In this document: one piece after another, positions 8,719 through 16,576 of the stretch | Layout: each line of letters begins with the position of its first letter | Position numbering within the stretch: the first letter of the stretch is position 1 | Source of the DNA: an uncultured Streptomyces sp. | Lineage (GTDB): Bacteria; Actinomycetota; Actinomycetes; Streptomycetales; Streptomycetaceae | Reading direction: 5' to 3' | Length of the DNA stretch: 23,529 bases | Assembly: GCA_946480485.1 (NCBI GenBank) | Contig: CAMLJW010000020.1 | Coordinates: 1 to 23,529, forward strand | Position numbers and translations under genes: made by a program | The notes under the pieces: generated by a model | Database searches by the model: none | Told to the model about the DNA's origin: nothing | The model's input: the letters and a program-made list of their open reading frames with translations, nothing else

Positions 8719-8769
8719 CGGTTATCCGTCCCTTTCAATCGAAGTCACTGGATCACCTTGAAAAGACAA

Positions 8770-8795
8770 GGGCCGCTGTCAGAGCAGCGCGGCCC
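8770..8795 (-). terminator. Terminator/attenuator-like hairpin across the prcB stop codon
   Basis: On the minus strand GGGCCGCGCTG pairs with CAGCGGCCC (9 bp with a 2-nt bulge). The loop is CTCTGA and contains the prcB TGA. It is followed at once by TTGTCTTTTC. A second small repeat (CCTTG / CAAGG, 8756-8771) overlaps its base. It may reduce read-through into prcA or stabilise the prcB end of the message. Confidence 0.5.
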
Positions 8796-9624
8796 GCGGG
8801 CCGTCGGGCTGCTCCAGGCGCCGCTCCAGGATCGAGCGGGCGATCTCGGAGGACTCCTCGTCGGTGAGCCGGCGGAAACCCTCCTCGGTGATCACGGTGA
8901 CGATCGGGTAGATCCGGCGCGCGACATCGGGACCACCCGTCGCCGAGTCGTCGTCGGCCGCGTCGTACAGGGCCTGCACCACGAGCGTCGTAGCCTGCTG
9001 CTCGGTCAGGTCATCGCTGTAGAGCTTCTTCATGGCACCGCGCGCGAACATCGAACCGGAGCCCGTGGCCGCGAAGCCGTGCTCCTCCGAGCGCCCGCCC
9101 GTGACGTCGTACGAGAAGATGCGGCCCTTCTCCCGGTCCAAGTCGTACCCCGCGAAGAGCGGGACCACGGCCAGGCCCTGCATGGCCATGCCGAGGTTGG
9201 ACCGGATCATCGTCGACAGGCGGTTCGCCTTGCCCTCCAGGGACAGCGTGGCGCCCTCCACCTTCTCGAAGTGCTCCAGCTCCAGCTGGAAGAGCTTGAC
9301 CATCTCCACGGCCAGCCCCGCCGTACCGGCGATACCCACCGCCGAGTACTCGTCGGCCGGGAACACCTTCTCGATGTCGCGCTGCGCGATGACGTTACCC
9401 ATAGTGGCCCGCCGGTCACCGGCGAGCACCACTCCACCGGGGAACGTGGCGGCGACGATCGTCGTGCCGTGCGGCGCCTCGATCACGCCCTTGACAGGGG
9501 GCAACTGCCGGTTGCCGGGCAGCATTTCGGGCTGATGCGCGGACAGGAAGTCCACAAAGGAGGACGACCCAGGCGTCAGGAAGGCAGCTGGTAGACGCCC
9601 GGTGCTACGAATGTTGGCTTCCAC
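8779..9624 (-). CDS. prcB: 20S proteasome beta subunit, catalytic, with propeptide
   Basis: PrcB forms the inner catalytic rings of the proteasome. From the GTG at 9624 the protein has 281 aa. Residues 1-53 are a propeptide that is removed autocatalytically before Thr54 in the motif [13 protein letters not shown]; Thr54 is the N-terminal nucleophile. The partner residues of the active site are visible in [15 protein letters not shown] and in the conserved block [13 protein letters not shown]. The GTG has AAGGA 5-6 nt upstream and gives the family's length; the longer open frame to 9711 would add 29 residues of noise. Its first 49 nt overlap the 3' end of the HNH gene in another frame. It is followed by prcA. 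Confidence 0.97.
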   Translation of the reverse strand: MEANIRSTGRLPAAFLTPGSSSFVDFLSAHQPEMLPGNRQLPPVKGVIEAPHGTTIVAATFPGGVVLAGDRRATMGNVIAQRDIEKVFPADEYSAVGIAGTAGLAVEMVKLFQLELEHFEKVEGATLSLEGKANRLSTMIRSNLGMAMQGLAVVPLFAGYDLDREKGRIFSYDVTGGRSEEHGFAATGSGSMFARGAMKKLYSDDLTEQQATTLVVQALYDAADDDSATGGPDVARRIYPIVTVITEEGFRRLTDEESSEIARSILERRLEQPDGPRAALL

Positions 9625-10019
9625 GCGATTCCTTCCACGTATGTCGCAGCCCGCCTTATGACGTCGGGCCGATCCTTGAACTGCCCCAAGGCTGCGTTGC
9701 AGCTGAAGCACAGTACGCCACGGACCCTACCCGTCTCTTGGCAGTGATCCACATGTTCGGCAGGAGCAGAAAGAGATATGCAGCAGATGCCTTGCTGCTC
9801 CGCGGCCACCACGTCCAACTCCTCTGGAGTCAGGCCGTACTGGCGCTTCTGATCAGCTCGCCGCCGGTGGACTGCGCGGCAGGCCTTGCAGCGCGTCGAC
9901 AGGTCGTCGGATGCGGTCGCGTTGCGATGCCAGTCGCTGCGAGGCCTGATCTCGCCGCGCGTCCGGCAGAGCTTGTACCCGGCCGGGACGTCCACCTTGT
10001 CACGCACCGGCTTACCCAT
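9576..10019 (-). CDS. HNH/recombination endonuclease VII-like protein, degenerate
   Basis: The 147 aa readable from the ATG at 10019 show a zinc-ribbon-like segment (Cys18, Cys44, Cys47) and then an endonuclease VII-type ββα-metal fold: [42 protein letters not shown] (in part). This family binds zinc with two CxxC pairs and cuts DNA with the His/Asp/Asn of the fold. Here several expected residues differ: CRTR in place of CxxC at 18-21, CCIS in place of CxxC at 79-82, and Gln94 where the family usually has His. The GGGAGG before the ATG is only 2 nt away, too close for normal initiation. The reading frame upstream is broken, with an N-terminal zinc ribbon out of frame. The 3' end overlaps prcB. 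It is probably a decaying gene; nuclease activity is doubtful. Confidence 0.65.
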   Translation of the reverse strand: MGKPVRDKVDVPAGYKLCRTRGEIRPRSDWHRNATASDDLSTRCKACRAVHRRRADQKRQYGLTPEELDVVAAEQQGICCISLSAPAEHVDHCQETGRVRGVLCFSCNAALGQFKDRPDVIRRAATYVEGIAWKPTFVAPGVYQLPS

Positions 10020-10179
10020 GACCTCCCGGCGGTGTCGGGAGTGGCGGCGCTGTGCTGCGCCCCGCACTCCCGACACCGCACGGGAAGCCATCACGCCGGT
10101 TCTTGTCCCGCGCAAGAGCAGTCACAGGCGGCTTCTGCTTGCAACCCGTACACCGCTCCGCTGGCGGTTCTCCGACCAC
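10020..10179 (-). pseudogene. Out-of-frame N-terminal remnant of the HNH gene
   Basis: From a GTG at 10179, with GGGGG about 6 nt upstream, one frame reads a zinc-knuckle start, ERCTGCKQKPP, then ARDKNRRDGFPC. A second frame continues with CRECGAQHSAA. The HNH protein proper is in the third frame. Together they match the CxxC - DG - CxxC ribbon often found at the N-terminus of endonuclease VII-like proteins. The frame breaks fall inside a perfect inverted repeat (10029-10079). This is inferred to be the original 5' end of the gene now starting at 10019. Confidence 0.55.
10029..10079. repeat. Perfect 15-bp inverted repeat at the HNH frame break
   Basis: GCGGTGTCGGGAGTG (10029-10043) is exactly the reverse complement of 10065-10079, with a 21-nt loop that holds a further 5-bp stem (GGCGC / GCGCC). 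One arm encodes part of the zinc knuckle CRECG; the other looks like an inverted copy of it. It lies between pup and the HNH start codon and could also form a hairpin in the message just before the ribosome site. Confidence 0.85.
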
Positions 10180-10216
10180 TCCCAGCCCCCGCCTTTATTC
10201 CGAAGGCAAGAGTCGC

Positions 10217-10435
10217 CTACTGGCCACCCTTTTGCACAAAACTCCGCACGAAATCCTCTGCATTCTCCTCGAGTACATCATCGATTTCATCGAGGACGGA
10301 GTCCACGTCGTCGCTCAACTTCTCCTGGCGCTCCTTGAGGTCCTCGGACCCCTGCGCTTCCTGCGCCTGCTCCTCGGCCTCCTCGGTTGAGCGCGTCGCC
10401 TTCTGCTGTCCGCCGCCGGTGTCCTTGGTCGCCAT
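10217..10435 (-). CDS. pup: Prokaryotic ubiquitin-like protein Pup (GGQ form)
   Basis: Pup is the degradation tag that is linked through its C-terminal residue to lysines of proteasome substrates. The 72-aa protein has the usual composition: a disordered, hydrophilic N-terminal half, a helical segment (LKERQEKLSDDVDSVLDEID and on to DFVRSF) that docks onto the ARC coiled coils, and the terminal VQKGGQ. Ending in Gln, it must be deamidated by Dop before PafA can use it. The ATG at 10435 gives the family's MATKDTGG start and has GGGG about 8 nt upstream; an in-frame GTG at 10444 would add three residues. It follows dop by about 165 nt. Confidence 0.98.
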   Translation of the reverse strand: MATKDTGGGQQKATRSTEEAEEQAQEAQGSEDLKERQEKLSDDVDSVLDEIDDVLEENAEDFVRSFVQKGGQ

Positions 10436-10514
10436 AACCCTCACCCCGCTCGGTTCGACGTTCTTGATCAGACCCTACAAGCAGGGCCCGACATCGGCCC
10501 CGCAGTCAATCCAA

Positions 10515-10588
10515 CGTCCGGGGGCCACCACCATGATTCCCGGACGCCGCCCTTTCCACCCGCCGGCCCCCGTCCGATCGCGGGGGCC
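10515..10588. repeat. Two hairpins in the dop-pup intergenic region
   Basis: GGCCCCCG / CGGGGGCC (10565-10588, 8 bp, 8-nt loop) begins 12 nt past the dop stop. CGTCCGGG / CCCGGACG (10515-10546, 8 bp, 16-nt loop) lies between it and pup. Neither has a clear T tract on the minus strand. They may end or stabilise the dop message before pup is expressed separately at a higher level, which is inference. Confidence 0.45.
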
Positions 10589-10600
10589 ACGTGGGCCCGC

Positions 10601-12112
10601 TCAGTTGCCTGACAAGACCCTGACCAGGTCTTCCGCCGTACGGCAGCGGTCCAGGAGCTCCTTCACGTGATTACGCGTTCCGCGAAGGGGCTCCAGGGTT
10701 GGTACGCGTTGCAGCGAGTCCCGGCCCGGCAGATCGAAAATCACCGAGTCCCAGGAGGCCGCCGCGACGTCGTCGGCGTACTGCTCCAGGCAGCGCCCGC
10801 GGAAATACGCGCGCGTGTCCTCAGGCGGCTTGGTCTGGGCCCGCAGCACGTCCTCGTCGTCCAGCAGGCGCTTCATCTTTCCGCGCGCCGCCAGGCGGTT
10901 GTAGAGGCCCTTGTCGGGGCGTACGTCGGCGTACTGGAGGTCGACGAGGTGCAGCCGGGCCGCGTCCCAGTCGAGGCTGTCACGGCGCCGGTAGCCCTCC
11001 ATGAGCTCGCGTTTGGCGACCCAGTCGAGTTCGCCGGCCAGGCTCATCGGGTCGCTCTCCAGACGGCCGAGGACGTCCTCCCAGCGGGTCAGTACGTCCT
11101 TGGTCTGTTCGTCGGCATCCGCGCCGAACCGCTCCTCGATGTATTTGCGCGCCAGCTCGTAGTACTCCATCTGCAGCTGGACCGCGTTGAGTGTCCGGCC
11201 GCTGCGGAGGGTGATCAGGCGCTGGAGGGTCGGGTCGTGGGAAACCTGGTGCAGTGTGCGTACGGGCTGGTCCACGGCGAGGTCCACGGCGATGAAGCCG
11301 TCCTCGATCATCGAGAGGACCAGGGCTGTGGTTCCGAGTTTGAGGTAGGTGGAGATTTCCGAGAGGTTGGCATCGCCGATGATCACGTGGAGTCGGCGGT
11401 ATTTCTCGGCGTCCGCGTGCGGCTCGTCGCGTGTGTTGATGATGGGCCGCTTCAGGGTGGTCTCCAGGCCGACCTCGACCTCGAAGTAGTCCGCGCGCTG
11501 GCTGAGCTGGAAGCCGTGTTCGTGGCCGTCCTGACCGAGGCCGACGCGTCCCGCGCCGGTGACGATCTGGCGGGACACGAAGAACGGCGTGAGGTGGCGC
11601 ACGATGTCGGAGAAGGGGGTTTCCCGCTTCATCAGGTAGTTCTCGTGCGTGCCGTATGAGGCGCCTTTGTTGTCGGTGTTGTTCTTGTAGAGGTGGATCG
11701 GCTGGGCGCCGGGGAGCTGAGCCGCGCGTTCGGCGGCTTCCGCCATGATGCGCTCGCCGGCCTTGTCCCACAGGACGGCGTCCCGTGGGTTGGTGACCTC
11801 CGGTGCGCTGTACTCCGGGTGTGCGTGGTCCACGTACAGCCGTGCCCCATTGGTGAGGATGACATTGGCCAGGCCGATGTCCTCGTCCGTGAGCTGGCTG
11901 GCGTCGGCGGCCTCGCGGGCGAGGTCGAAGCCTCGCGCGTCCCGCAGCGGGTTCTCCTCCTCGAAGTCCCACCGGGCGCGACGCGCCCGGTGCATCGCCG
12001 CCGCGTAGGCGTTGACGATCTGGGACGAGGTGAGCATGGCATTGGCGTTGGGGTGGCCGGGCACGGAGATGCCGTATTCCGTCTCGATGCCCATTACTCG
12101 CCGTACGGTCAT
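10601..12112 (-). CDS. dop: Dop, deamidase/depupylase of Pup
   Basis: Dop converts the C-terminal Gln of Pup to Glu and also removes Pup from substrates. The 503-aa protein starts with [11 protein letters not shown] (Glu10, Glu12, nucleotide/metal site) and has [14 protein letters not shown] with the conserved Asp95. Between about residues 40 and 80 it carries the Dop-specific loop absent from PafA. Shared blocks include [19 protein letters not shown] and [19 protein letters not shown] (in part). It is distinguished from PafA by the ETEYG rather than ENEYG motif, the loop and the greater length. The ATG at 12112 has a strong AAGGAGG 6 nt upstream. It lies downstream of arc, beyond a terminator, so it probably has its own promoter. 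Confidence 0.97.
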   Translation of the reverse strand: MTVRRVMGIETEYGISVPGHPNANAMLTSSQIVNAYAAAMHRARRARWDFEEENPLRDARGFDLAREAADASQLTDEDIGLANVILTNGARLYVDHAHPEYSAPEVTNPRDAVLWDKAGERIMAEAAERAAQLPGAQPIHLYKNNTDNKGASYGTHENYLMKRETPFSDIVRHLTPFFVSRQIVTGAGRVGLGQDGHEHGFQLSQRADYFEVEVGLETTLKRPIINTRDEPHADAEKYRRLHVIIGDANLSEISTYLKLGTTALVLSMIEDGFIAVDLAVDQPVRTLHQVSHDPTLQRLITLRSGRTLNAVQLQMEYYELARKYIEERFGADADEQTKDVLTRWEDVLGRLESDPMSLAGELDWVAKRELMEGYRRRDSLDWDAARLHLVDLQYADVRPDKGLYNRLAARGKMKRLLDDEDVLRAQTKPPEDTRAYFRGRCLEQYADDVAAASWDSVIFDLPGRDSLQRVPTLEPLRGTRNHVKELLDRCRTAEDLVRVLSGN

Positions 12113-12226
12113 GCGGCCCTCCTTGCCCGGCGGCGCCCTCGGTCGGGGGCGCAGCTCAAGTACCGCTGGTTCTCCGGTGCAGGTGCGGTGCCCGTCCCCG
12201 CACTGCGCGAACCGGCGGTACGCAAG

Positions 12227-12232
12227 AGCCTA
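12227..12232 (-). promoter_or_regulatory. Possible -10 element for dop
   Basis: TTCTAGGCTC on the minus strand contains TAGGCT, a reasonable Streptomyces -10 hexamer, about 115 nt before the dop start in the gap behind the arc terminator. No convincing -35 element was found, so this is tentative. Confidence 0.25.
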
Positions 12233-12302
12233 GAACGCCTTTGCGCTGGTGGGGAGATCATTTGCGTCATTGCTCCGCTCCGGTTGCGCCCTGGAAAACA
12301 GT

Positions 12303-12337
12303 CGGCTGCGGGTACCCGGTGAGGGCACCCGCAGCCG
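12303..12337 (-). terminator. Intrinsic terminator after arc
   Basis: An 11-bp stem (CGGCTGCGGGT / ACCCGCAGCCG) is extended by CCC/GGG past one mismatch and has a GGTGA loop. On the minus strand it is followed by ACTGTTTTCC. It begins about 10 nt beyond the arc stop codon and separates arc from dop. Confidence 0.8.
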
Positions 12338-12346
12338 CCCTGTCTT

Positions 12347-14113
12347 TTACAGGTACTGACCGGTGTTCGCCACCGTGTCGATGGAGCGTCCGGTGTCCGC
12401 GCCCTGCTTTCCGGTGATGAGGGTCCGGATGTAAACGATCCGTTCGCCCTTCTTTCCAGAGATTCGGGCCCAGTCGTCCGGGTTGGTGGTGTTCGGCAGG
12501 TCCTCGTTCTCCTTGAACTCGTCCACGCACGCCTGGAGGAGGTGGGAGACCCTCAGGCCCTTCTGCTTGTGCTCCAGGAAGTCCTTGATGGCCATCTTCT
12601 TGGCGCGGCCGACGATGTTCTCGATCATGGCGCCGGAGTTGAAGTCCTTGAAGTAGAGGACTTCCTTGTCTCCGTTGGCGTAGGTGACCTCCAGGAAGCG
12701 GTTCTCCTCGGACTCGGCGTACATCTGCTCCACGGCGGTCTGAATCATGCCCTGAACGGTGGACCCCTTGTCGCCCGCGTGCTCGGTGACGTCGTCGGCG
12801 TGCAGCGGGAGGCGCTCGGTGAGGTACTTCCCGAAGATGTCCTTCGCCGCCTCGGCGTCCGGGCGCTCGATTTTGATCTTCACGTCGAGTCGTCCGGGGC
12901 GCAGGATCGCCGGGTCGATCATGTCCTCGCGGTTCGAGGCGCCGATCACGACCACGTTCTGCAGGCCTTCCACGCCGTCGATCTCGGCCAGAAGCTGCGG
13001 GACGATGGTGTTCTCCACGTCCGAGCTGACACCGGAGCCACGGGTGCGGAAGAGGGACTCCATCTCGTCGAAGAAGACGATGACGGGCGTGCCCTCGCTG
13101 GCCTTCTCGCGAGCGCGCTGGAAGACGAGGCGGATCTGCCGCTCGGTCTCGCCGACGTACTTGTTGAGAAGCTCTGGGCCCTTGATGTTGAGGAAGAAGC
13201 TCTTGCCGGCGGCCTGACCAGTGACTTCGGCGACCTTTTTGGCCAGGGAGTTGGCGACGGCCTTGGCGATGAGTGTCTTGCCGCATCCGGGGGGTCCGTA
13301 CAGCAGCACACCCTTGGGGGGCCGCAGTTCGTGCTCCCTGAAGAGGTCGGGGTAGAGGTACGGGAGCTCGACCGCGTCGCGGATCATCTCGATCTGGTTG
13401 CCCAGACCGCCGATCTGTCCGTAGCCGATGTCCGGGACCTCTTCGAGAACGAGTTCCTCGACCTCGCTCTTCGGAACGACCTCGTAGACGTAGCCGGAAC
13501 GGGGTTCGAGCAGCAGGGCGTCGCCGGCGCGGATGGTGACGTCCAGCAACGGCTCGGCGAGCCGTACCACGCGTTCCTCGTCGGTGTGCCCGAGCACCAG
13601 GGCGCGCTCGCCGTCCTCGAGGATCTCCTTGAGGGTGACGATGTCCCCGACACGCTCGTACTTCATGGCCTCGACCACGTTGAGCGCTTCGTTGAGCATC
13701 ACTTCCTGGCCGCGCCTGAGCTCGTCGAGCTCCACGCTGGGGCTGACGTTCACCCGGAGCTTGCGGCCGCCGGTGAAGATGTCCGCCGTGCCGTCCTCGT
13801 TCGCCGTGAGGAAGACTCCGAAGCCGGCCGGTGGCTGTGCGAGGCGGTCGACCTCCTCCTTGAGGGCCACGATCTGGTCTCGCGCCTCACGGAGTGTGTT
13901 GGCGAGCCGCTCGTTCTGTGCGGACACGCCGGCCAGGTTGGTCTGCAGCTCGATGATCCGCTCTTCGAGAATCCTCGTGTGACGCGGAGAGTCGGCGAGC
14001 TTGCGTCGCAGGACGGCGATCTCCTGCTCAAGGTAGGCAATCTGCCCGGCGGGGTCGTCGGACCCTCGTCCCGGGCGGATGCCGCGGTCAATGTCGTCGT
14101 CGTGGGCTGCCAC
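12347..14113 (-). CDS. arc: ARC/Mpa proteasome-associated AAA ATPase
   Basis: ARC (Mpa in mycobacteria) is the hexameric unfoldase that binds Pup and feeds pupylated proteins into the 20S core. The 588-aa protein has an N-terminal coiled coil (about residues 25-94) that captures Pup, two OB-type domains (about 95-235), and one AAA domain with Walker A GPPGCGKT (273-280), Walker B IVFFDE (345-350) and SRH-like sequence ending in RPGR. The C-terminus is GQYL, the docking tail for PrcA. The GTG at 14113 has GGAGG 8 nt upstream and gives the family's N-terminus; an upstream TTG at 14131 is rejected because it overlaps this ribosome site. It is divergent from the ferredoxin gene. Confidence 0.97.
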   Translation of the reverse strand: MAAHDDDIDRGIRPGRGSDDPAGQIAYLEQEIAVLRRKLADSPRHTRILEERIIELQTNLAGVSAQNERLANTLREARDQIVALKEEVDRLAQPPAGFGVFLTANEDGTADIFTGGRKLRVNVSPSVELDELRRGQEVMLNEALNVVEAMKYERVGDIVTLKEILEDGERALVLGHTDEERVVRLAEPLLDVTIRAGDALLLEPRSGYVYEVVPKSEVEELVLEEVPDIGYGQIGGLGNQIEMIRDAVELPYLYPDLFREHELRPPKGVLLYGPPGCGKTLIAKAVANSLAKKVAEVTGQAAGKSFFLNIKGPELLNKYVGETERQIRLVFQRAREKASEGTPVIVFFDEMESLFRTRGSGVSSDVENTIVPQLLAEIDGVEGLQNVVVIGASNREDMIDPAILRPGRLDVKIKIERPDAEAAKDIFGKYLTERLPLHADDVTEHAGDKGSTVQGMIQTAVEQMYAESEENRFLEVTYANGDKEVLYFKDFNSGAMIENIVGRAKKMAIKDFLEHKQKGLRVSHLLQACVDEFKENEDLPNTTNPDDWARISGKKGERIVYIRTLITGKQGADTGRSIDTVANTGQYL

Positions 14114-14151
14114 GGTCCTCACCTCCTCCAAGGGGAGCTGGACGCTTCCAG

Positions 14152-14179
14152 ACCCTACCTGGGTGGGTGTCGATTGAAA
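14152..14179 (-). promoter_or_regulatory. Candidate promoter for arc
   Basis: On the minus strand TTTCAA (14174-14179) and TAGGGT (14152-14157) are separated by 16 nt and lie about 40 nt before the arc start codon, in the arc-ferredoxin gap. They resemble a weak housekeeping promoter. Confidence 0.3.
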
Positions 14180-14368
14180 CCCCTAGATCACAAAGACTGT
14201 CGGGGTGTGTCCGATCTTCACCCTTGCGCTCTCCCTCACGCCAGGGGAATACCCACCCAACAACATCGGAAAGCGGACGGTTGTAGGCTCGAGGCGTTCA
14301 ACACCCGTCAGAGCTGGGCCGACTTGCCTTTCGTCTCGGATCGCTCGGCACAGGAAACGGCAGGAGAC

Positions 14369-14674
14369 ATGAGCGTGCAGCAGCATGCCGGCGTCAGCGG
14401 CGAGGCCCTGGAGGTCTGGATCGATCAGGACCTCTGTACCGGCGACGGCATCTGCGCCCAGTATGCACCCGAGGTCTTCGAGCTGGACATCGACGGACTG
14501 GCTTATGTGAAGGGCTCCGATGACGAGTTGCTGCAGGCCCCGGGTGCCACAACGCCCGTACCCCTGCCGCTTCTGCGGGATGTCGCCGACTCCGCGAAGG
14601 AGTGTCCGGGCGAGTGCATCCATGTGCGTCGAGTTTCGGACAAGGCCGAGGTCTACGGTCCGGACGCGCAGTAG
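14369..14674 (+). CDS. Small [3Fe-4S]-type ferredoxin
   Basis: The 101-aa protein has WIDQDLCTGDGICAQYAPEVFEL (in part: CTGDGIC) and later KECPGECIHV. The spacing C-x2-D-x2-C followed by a distant C-P fits the single-cluster ferredoxins of actinobacteria, where one cysteine is replaced by Asp, giving a [3Fe-4S] cluster. These usually pass electrons to cytochromes P450 or related enzymes, but no partner is visible here. The ATG at 14369 has AGGAG only 2 nt away; the next in-frame GTG (14375) would have 8-nt spacing and is a fair alternative. It is divergent from arc across 255 nt and convergent with a hypothetical gene, separated from it by a terminator. Confidence 0.88.
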   Translation: MSVQQHAGVSGEALEVWIDQDLCTGDGICAQYAPEVFELDIDGLAYVKGSDDELLQAPGATTPVPLPLLRDVADSAKECPGECIHVRRVSDKAEVYGPDAQ

Positions 14675-14745
14675 TTCGACGATCACTTCCCGTCACCTGC
14701 GGGTGCTGATCAGTCCTGTCGGGGCGTGAGTCATACGAAGAGAAG

Positions 14746-14782
14746 AAGGGCCCGGCCACCGTGTCACGATGGCCGGGCCCTT
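14746..14782. terminator. Bidirectional terminator between ferredoxin and hypothetical gene
   Basis: A perfect 13-bp inverted repeat (AAGGGCCCGGCCA / TGGCCGGGCCCTT) with an 11-nt loop lies between two convergent genes. The A/T ends give short T runs in both directions. Confidence 0.85.
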
Positions 14783-14798
14783 GCGGTGTGTCCGATCG

Positions 14799-15380
14799 TC
14801 ACATGCTCTGGGCCCTGGCGCCGGCGGGGGTGGAGCGGATGAACGCGCCGTCCTTCCACCGCCACTTGGCGCGCTCGGTCGTGTCCGGGCAGCAACTGGG
14901 GACGTCGGGCGAGGAGTAGCCGAGGAGGGTCGCGGTGACGGTGGCGTCACGTACGGCGAAGTCAGAGACAGTGAGGCGGTCCCCCGGGTCGACCAAGGTG
15001 GCCACTACCCGGGGTTCGGGGGCGTCGGCGGCCTGGGTGAGGACGTACACGCCGTTGGGCGGGGTGCTCGCGATCGCGTCGCAGCGGACCAGGGCCACGG
15101 TCTCGAGGCGGCCGTCGCCGTCGAGGTCCGCGGAGGCCTTCTTCTGCACCATGACCTTGGTGGGGCCGCATTCGATCGGGAAGTCGACGCCGACTGGTTC
15201 GGGGGGTGCCGCGGCGGCGGGTGCCACCGTCACCTCGACGCCTGGCTGGGCGGCGGTGGCCCGGTCGGGCTGCAGCAAGGAGCCGACCGCGATGACTCCT
15301 GCCAGGGCGGTGGCCGTGGCGACCCAGTGGATTGGGCCGGTGCGTGTCTGTGCTAGTTCCGGGACGGCGGATTGCTGCAC
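14799..15380 (-). CDS. Membrane-anchored or secreted hypothetical protein
   Basis: The 193-aa protein has one hydrophobic segment near the N-terminus (about residues 19-36, WVATATALAGVIAVGSLL). An Ala/Pro-rich stretch and an outside-facing domain follow, which includes DLDGDGRLETVALV, an FG-GAP/EF-hand-like calcium loop. A closing region contains SCCPDTTERAKWRW. It is therefore probably exported or anchored, facing out. No enzyme motif is visible and the function is unknown. The start is a GTG at 15380; the nearest AGGAG is about 16 nt away, so the start is not certain. It stands alone between two terminators, downstream of trmI. Confidence 0.75.
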   Translation of the reverse strand: MQQSAVPELAQTRTGPIHWVATATALAGVIAVGSLLQPDRATAAQPGVEVTVAPAAAAPPEPVGVDFPIECGPTKVMVQKKASADLDGDGRLETVALVRCDAIASTPPNGVYVLTQAADAPEPRVVATLVDPGDRLTVSDFAVRDATVTATLLGYSSPDVPSCCPDTTERAKWRWKDGAFIRSTPAGARAQSM

Positions 15381-15500
15381 GAGAGATATGTCTCCTGTGA
15401 GGGCTGTACTGGTGGGGGGGTGGCCAGCATGGTGCCATACGTCACAGTGAGGGGGAATGGCGGGGTCGGGATTCTGTCACGGTGTCAGCACAAAAGGATG

Positions 15501-15538
15501 GTGGCCGAGTTCCCGAAATGCTTCGGGAACTCGGCCAC
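15501..15538 (-). terminator. Very strong intrinsic terminator after trmI
   Basis: A perfect 17-bp inverted repeat (GTGGCCGAGTTCCCGAA and its complement) has a 4-nt loop. On the minus strand it is followed by CATCCTTTTG. It lies 36 nt past the trmI stop. Confidence 0.88.
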
Positions 15539-15573
15539 GATGGTCGCGCGTTGTCACGCGGCACGGGGCCGTC

Positions 15574-16476
15574 TCAGCGGCCGGTGCCGCCGTCGGCGTT
15601 GGGGCCCGTGTAGTCCTCGCCGTACGCGCCCTTGGCGGGACGGCGGCGGCGCATGGGCGGCTCGACGCCGTCGGCAAGGCGGCGGGCGGTGAGCAGGAAG
15701 CCGGTGTGCCCGATCATCCTGTGATCGGGCCGGACGGCCAGGCCCTCGATGTGCCAGTTGCGGATCATCGTCTCCCAGGCGGTCGGCTCGTTGAAGCAGC
15801 CGATCTCCCGGATGGACTCGACGGTCCGGGCGAGCTGGGTGGTGGTCGCGACGTAGCAGCACAGGATGCCGCCGGGGACGAGGGCCTTGGAGACGGCCTC
15901 CAGGCACTCCCAGGGAGCGAGCATGTCGAGGATGACGCGGTCGACGTCGGTGTCCGACAGATTGTCCTGGAGGTCGCCCACGGTGAGCTGCCAGGCGGGG
16001 TGCGGGCCACCGAAGTAGCGCTCCACGTTCTGCTGTGCGATCTCGGCGAAGTCCTCGCGGCGCTCGTAGCTGTGCAGCATGCCGTGGTCGCCGACGGCGC
16101 GCAGCAGGAAACTGCTGAGCGAGCCGGAGCCGACGCCGGCCTCCACGACGCGTGCGCCGGGGAAGATGTCGGCGAAGGACAGGATCTGCCCCGCGTCCTT
16201 GGGGTAGACCACGGCGGCGCCGCGGGGCATGGACAGGACGTAGTCGGGGAGCAGGGGGCGCAGCGCGAGATAGGCGACGTTCCCCGTGGTGCGGACAACG
16301 CTGCCCTCGGGGGCGCCGATCAGCTCGTCGTGCGGGAAGGAACCCTTGTGGGTGTGGAAGTTCTTCCCGGCCTCGAGCGTGAACGTGTAGTGACGTCCCT
16401 TGGGGTCAGTGAGCTGGACCTGGTCCCCGACCTTGAAGGGCCCGCGTCGGCGGGCGGCACCGGTCGGTTCGGACAT
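15574..16476 (-). CDS. trmI: tRNA (adenine-58-N1)-methyltransferase TrmI
   Basis: TrmI methylates N1 of A58 in the tRNA T-loop using SAM. The 300-aa protein has the N-terminal small β-domain (PFKVGDQVQLTDPKGRHYTF in part) and the conserved segment LRPLLPDYVLSMPRGAAVVYPKD in part. The Rossmann methyltransferase core follows: SAM motif I VVEAGVGSGSLS (about residues 109-120), YERREDFAEIAQQN, and motif IV VILDMLAPWE. The C-terminus is basic (PPMRRRRPAKGAY). The start is an ATG at 16476. It lies 100 nt downstream of the site-2 protease gene and ends at a strong terminator. The gene is commonly found beside the proteasome locus in actinobacteria; a functional link is not established here. Confidence 0.95.
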   Translation of the reverse strand: MSEPTGAARRRGPFKVGDQVQLTDPKGRHYTFTLEAGKNFHTHKGSFPHDELIGAPEGSVVRTTGNVAYLALRPLLPDYVLSMPRGAAVVYPKDAGQILSFADIFPGARVVEAGVGSGSLSSFLLRAVGDHGMLHSYERREDFAEIAQQNVERYFGGPHPAWQLTVGDLQDNLSDTDVDRVILDMLAPWECLEAVSKALVPGGILCCYVATTTQLARTVESIREIGCFNEPTAWETMIRNWHIEGLAVRPDHRMIGHTGFLLTARRLADGVEPPMRRRRPAKGAYGEDYTGPNADGGTGR

Positions 16477-16576
16477 GTGACCAGCCTACCGGTCTGGGCG
16501 GTGGCCAGTGACCATGGGCGAGTGCGCCGAAGGGGCACGTCGGTGTCGAGTGGCCACGGGAATCCCTCCTGCTTGC

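Noticed and set aside
4152..12112. PafA and Dop as duplicate copies of one gene
   Set aside because: They are homologous, but each has its own diagnostic features (ENEYG without the Dop loop versus ETEYG with it), and both are needed for pupylation of a GGQ-type Pup.
14245..14282. GGGAAT ... GTT resembling a SigR-type promoter before the ferredoxin
   Set aside because: The spacing is about 29 nt, far beyond the 16-19 nt expected, so it was not called.
12542..14674. A 710-codon plus-strand open frame covering the arc gene and continuing into the ferredoxin
   Set aside because: It is the antisense shadow of arc, open because of high GC. Only its last 101 codons, the ferredoxin, have family motifs and a ribosome site.
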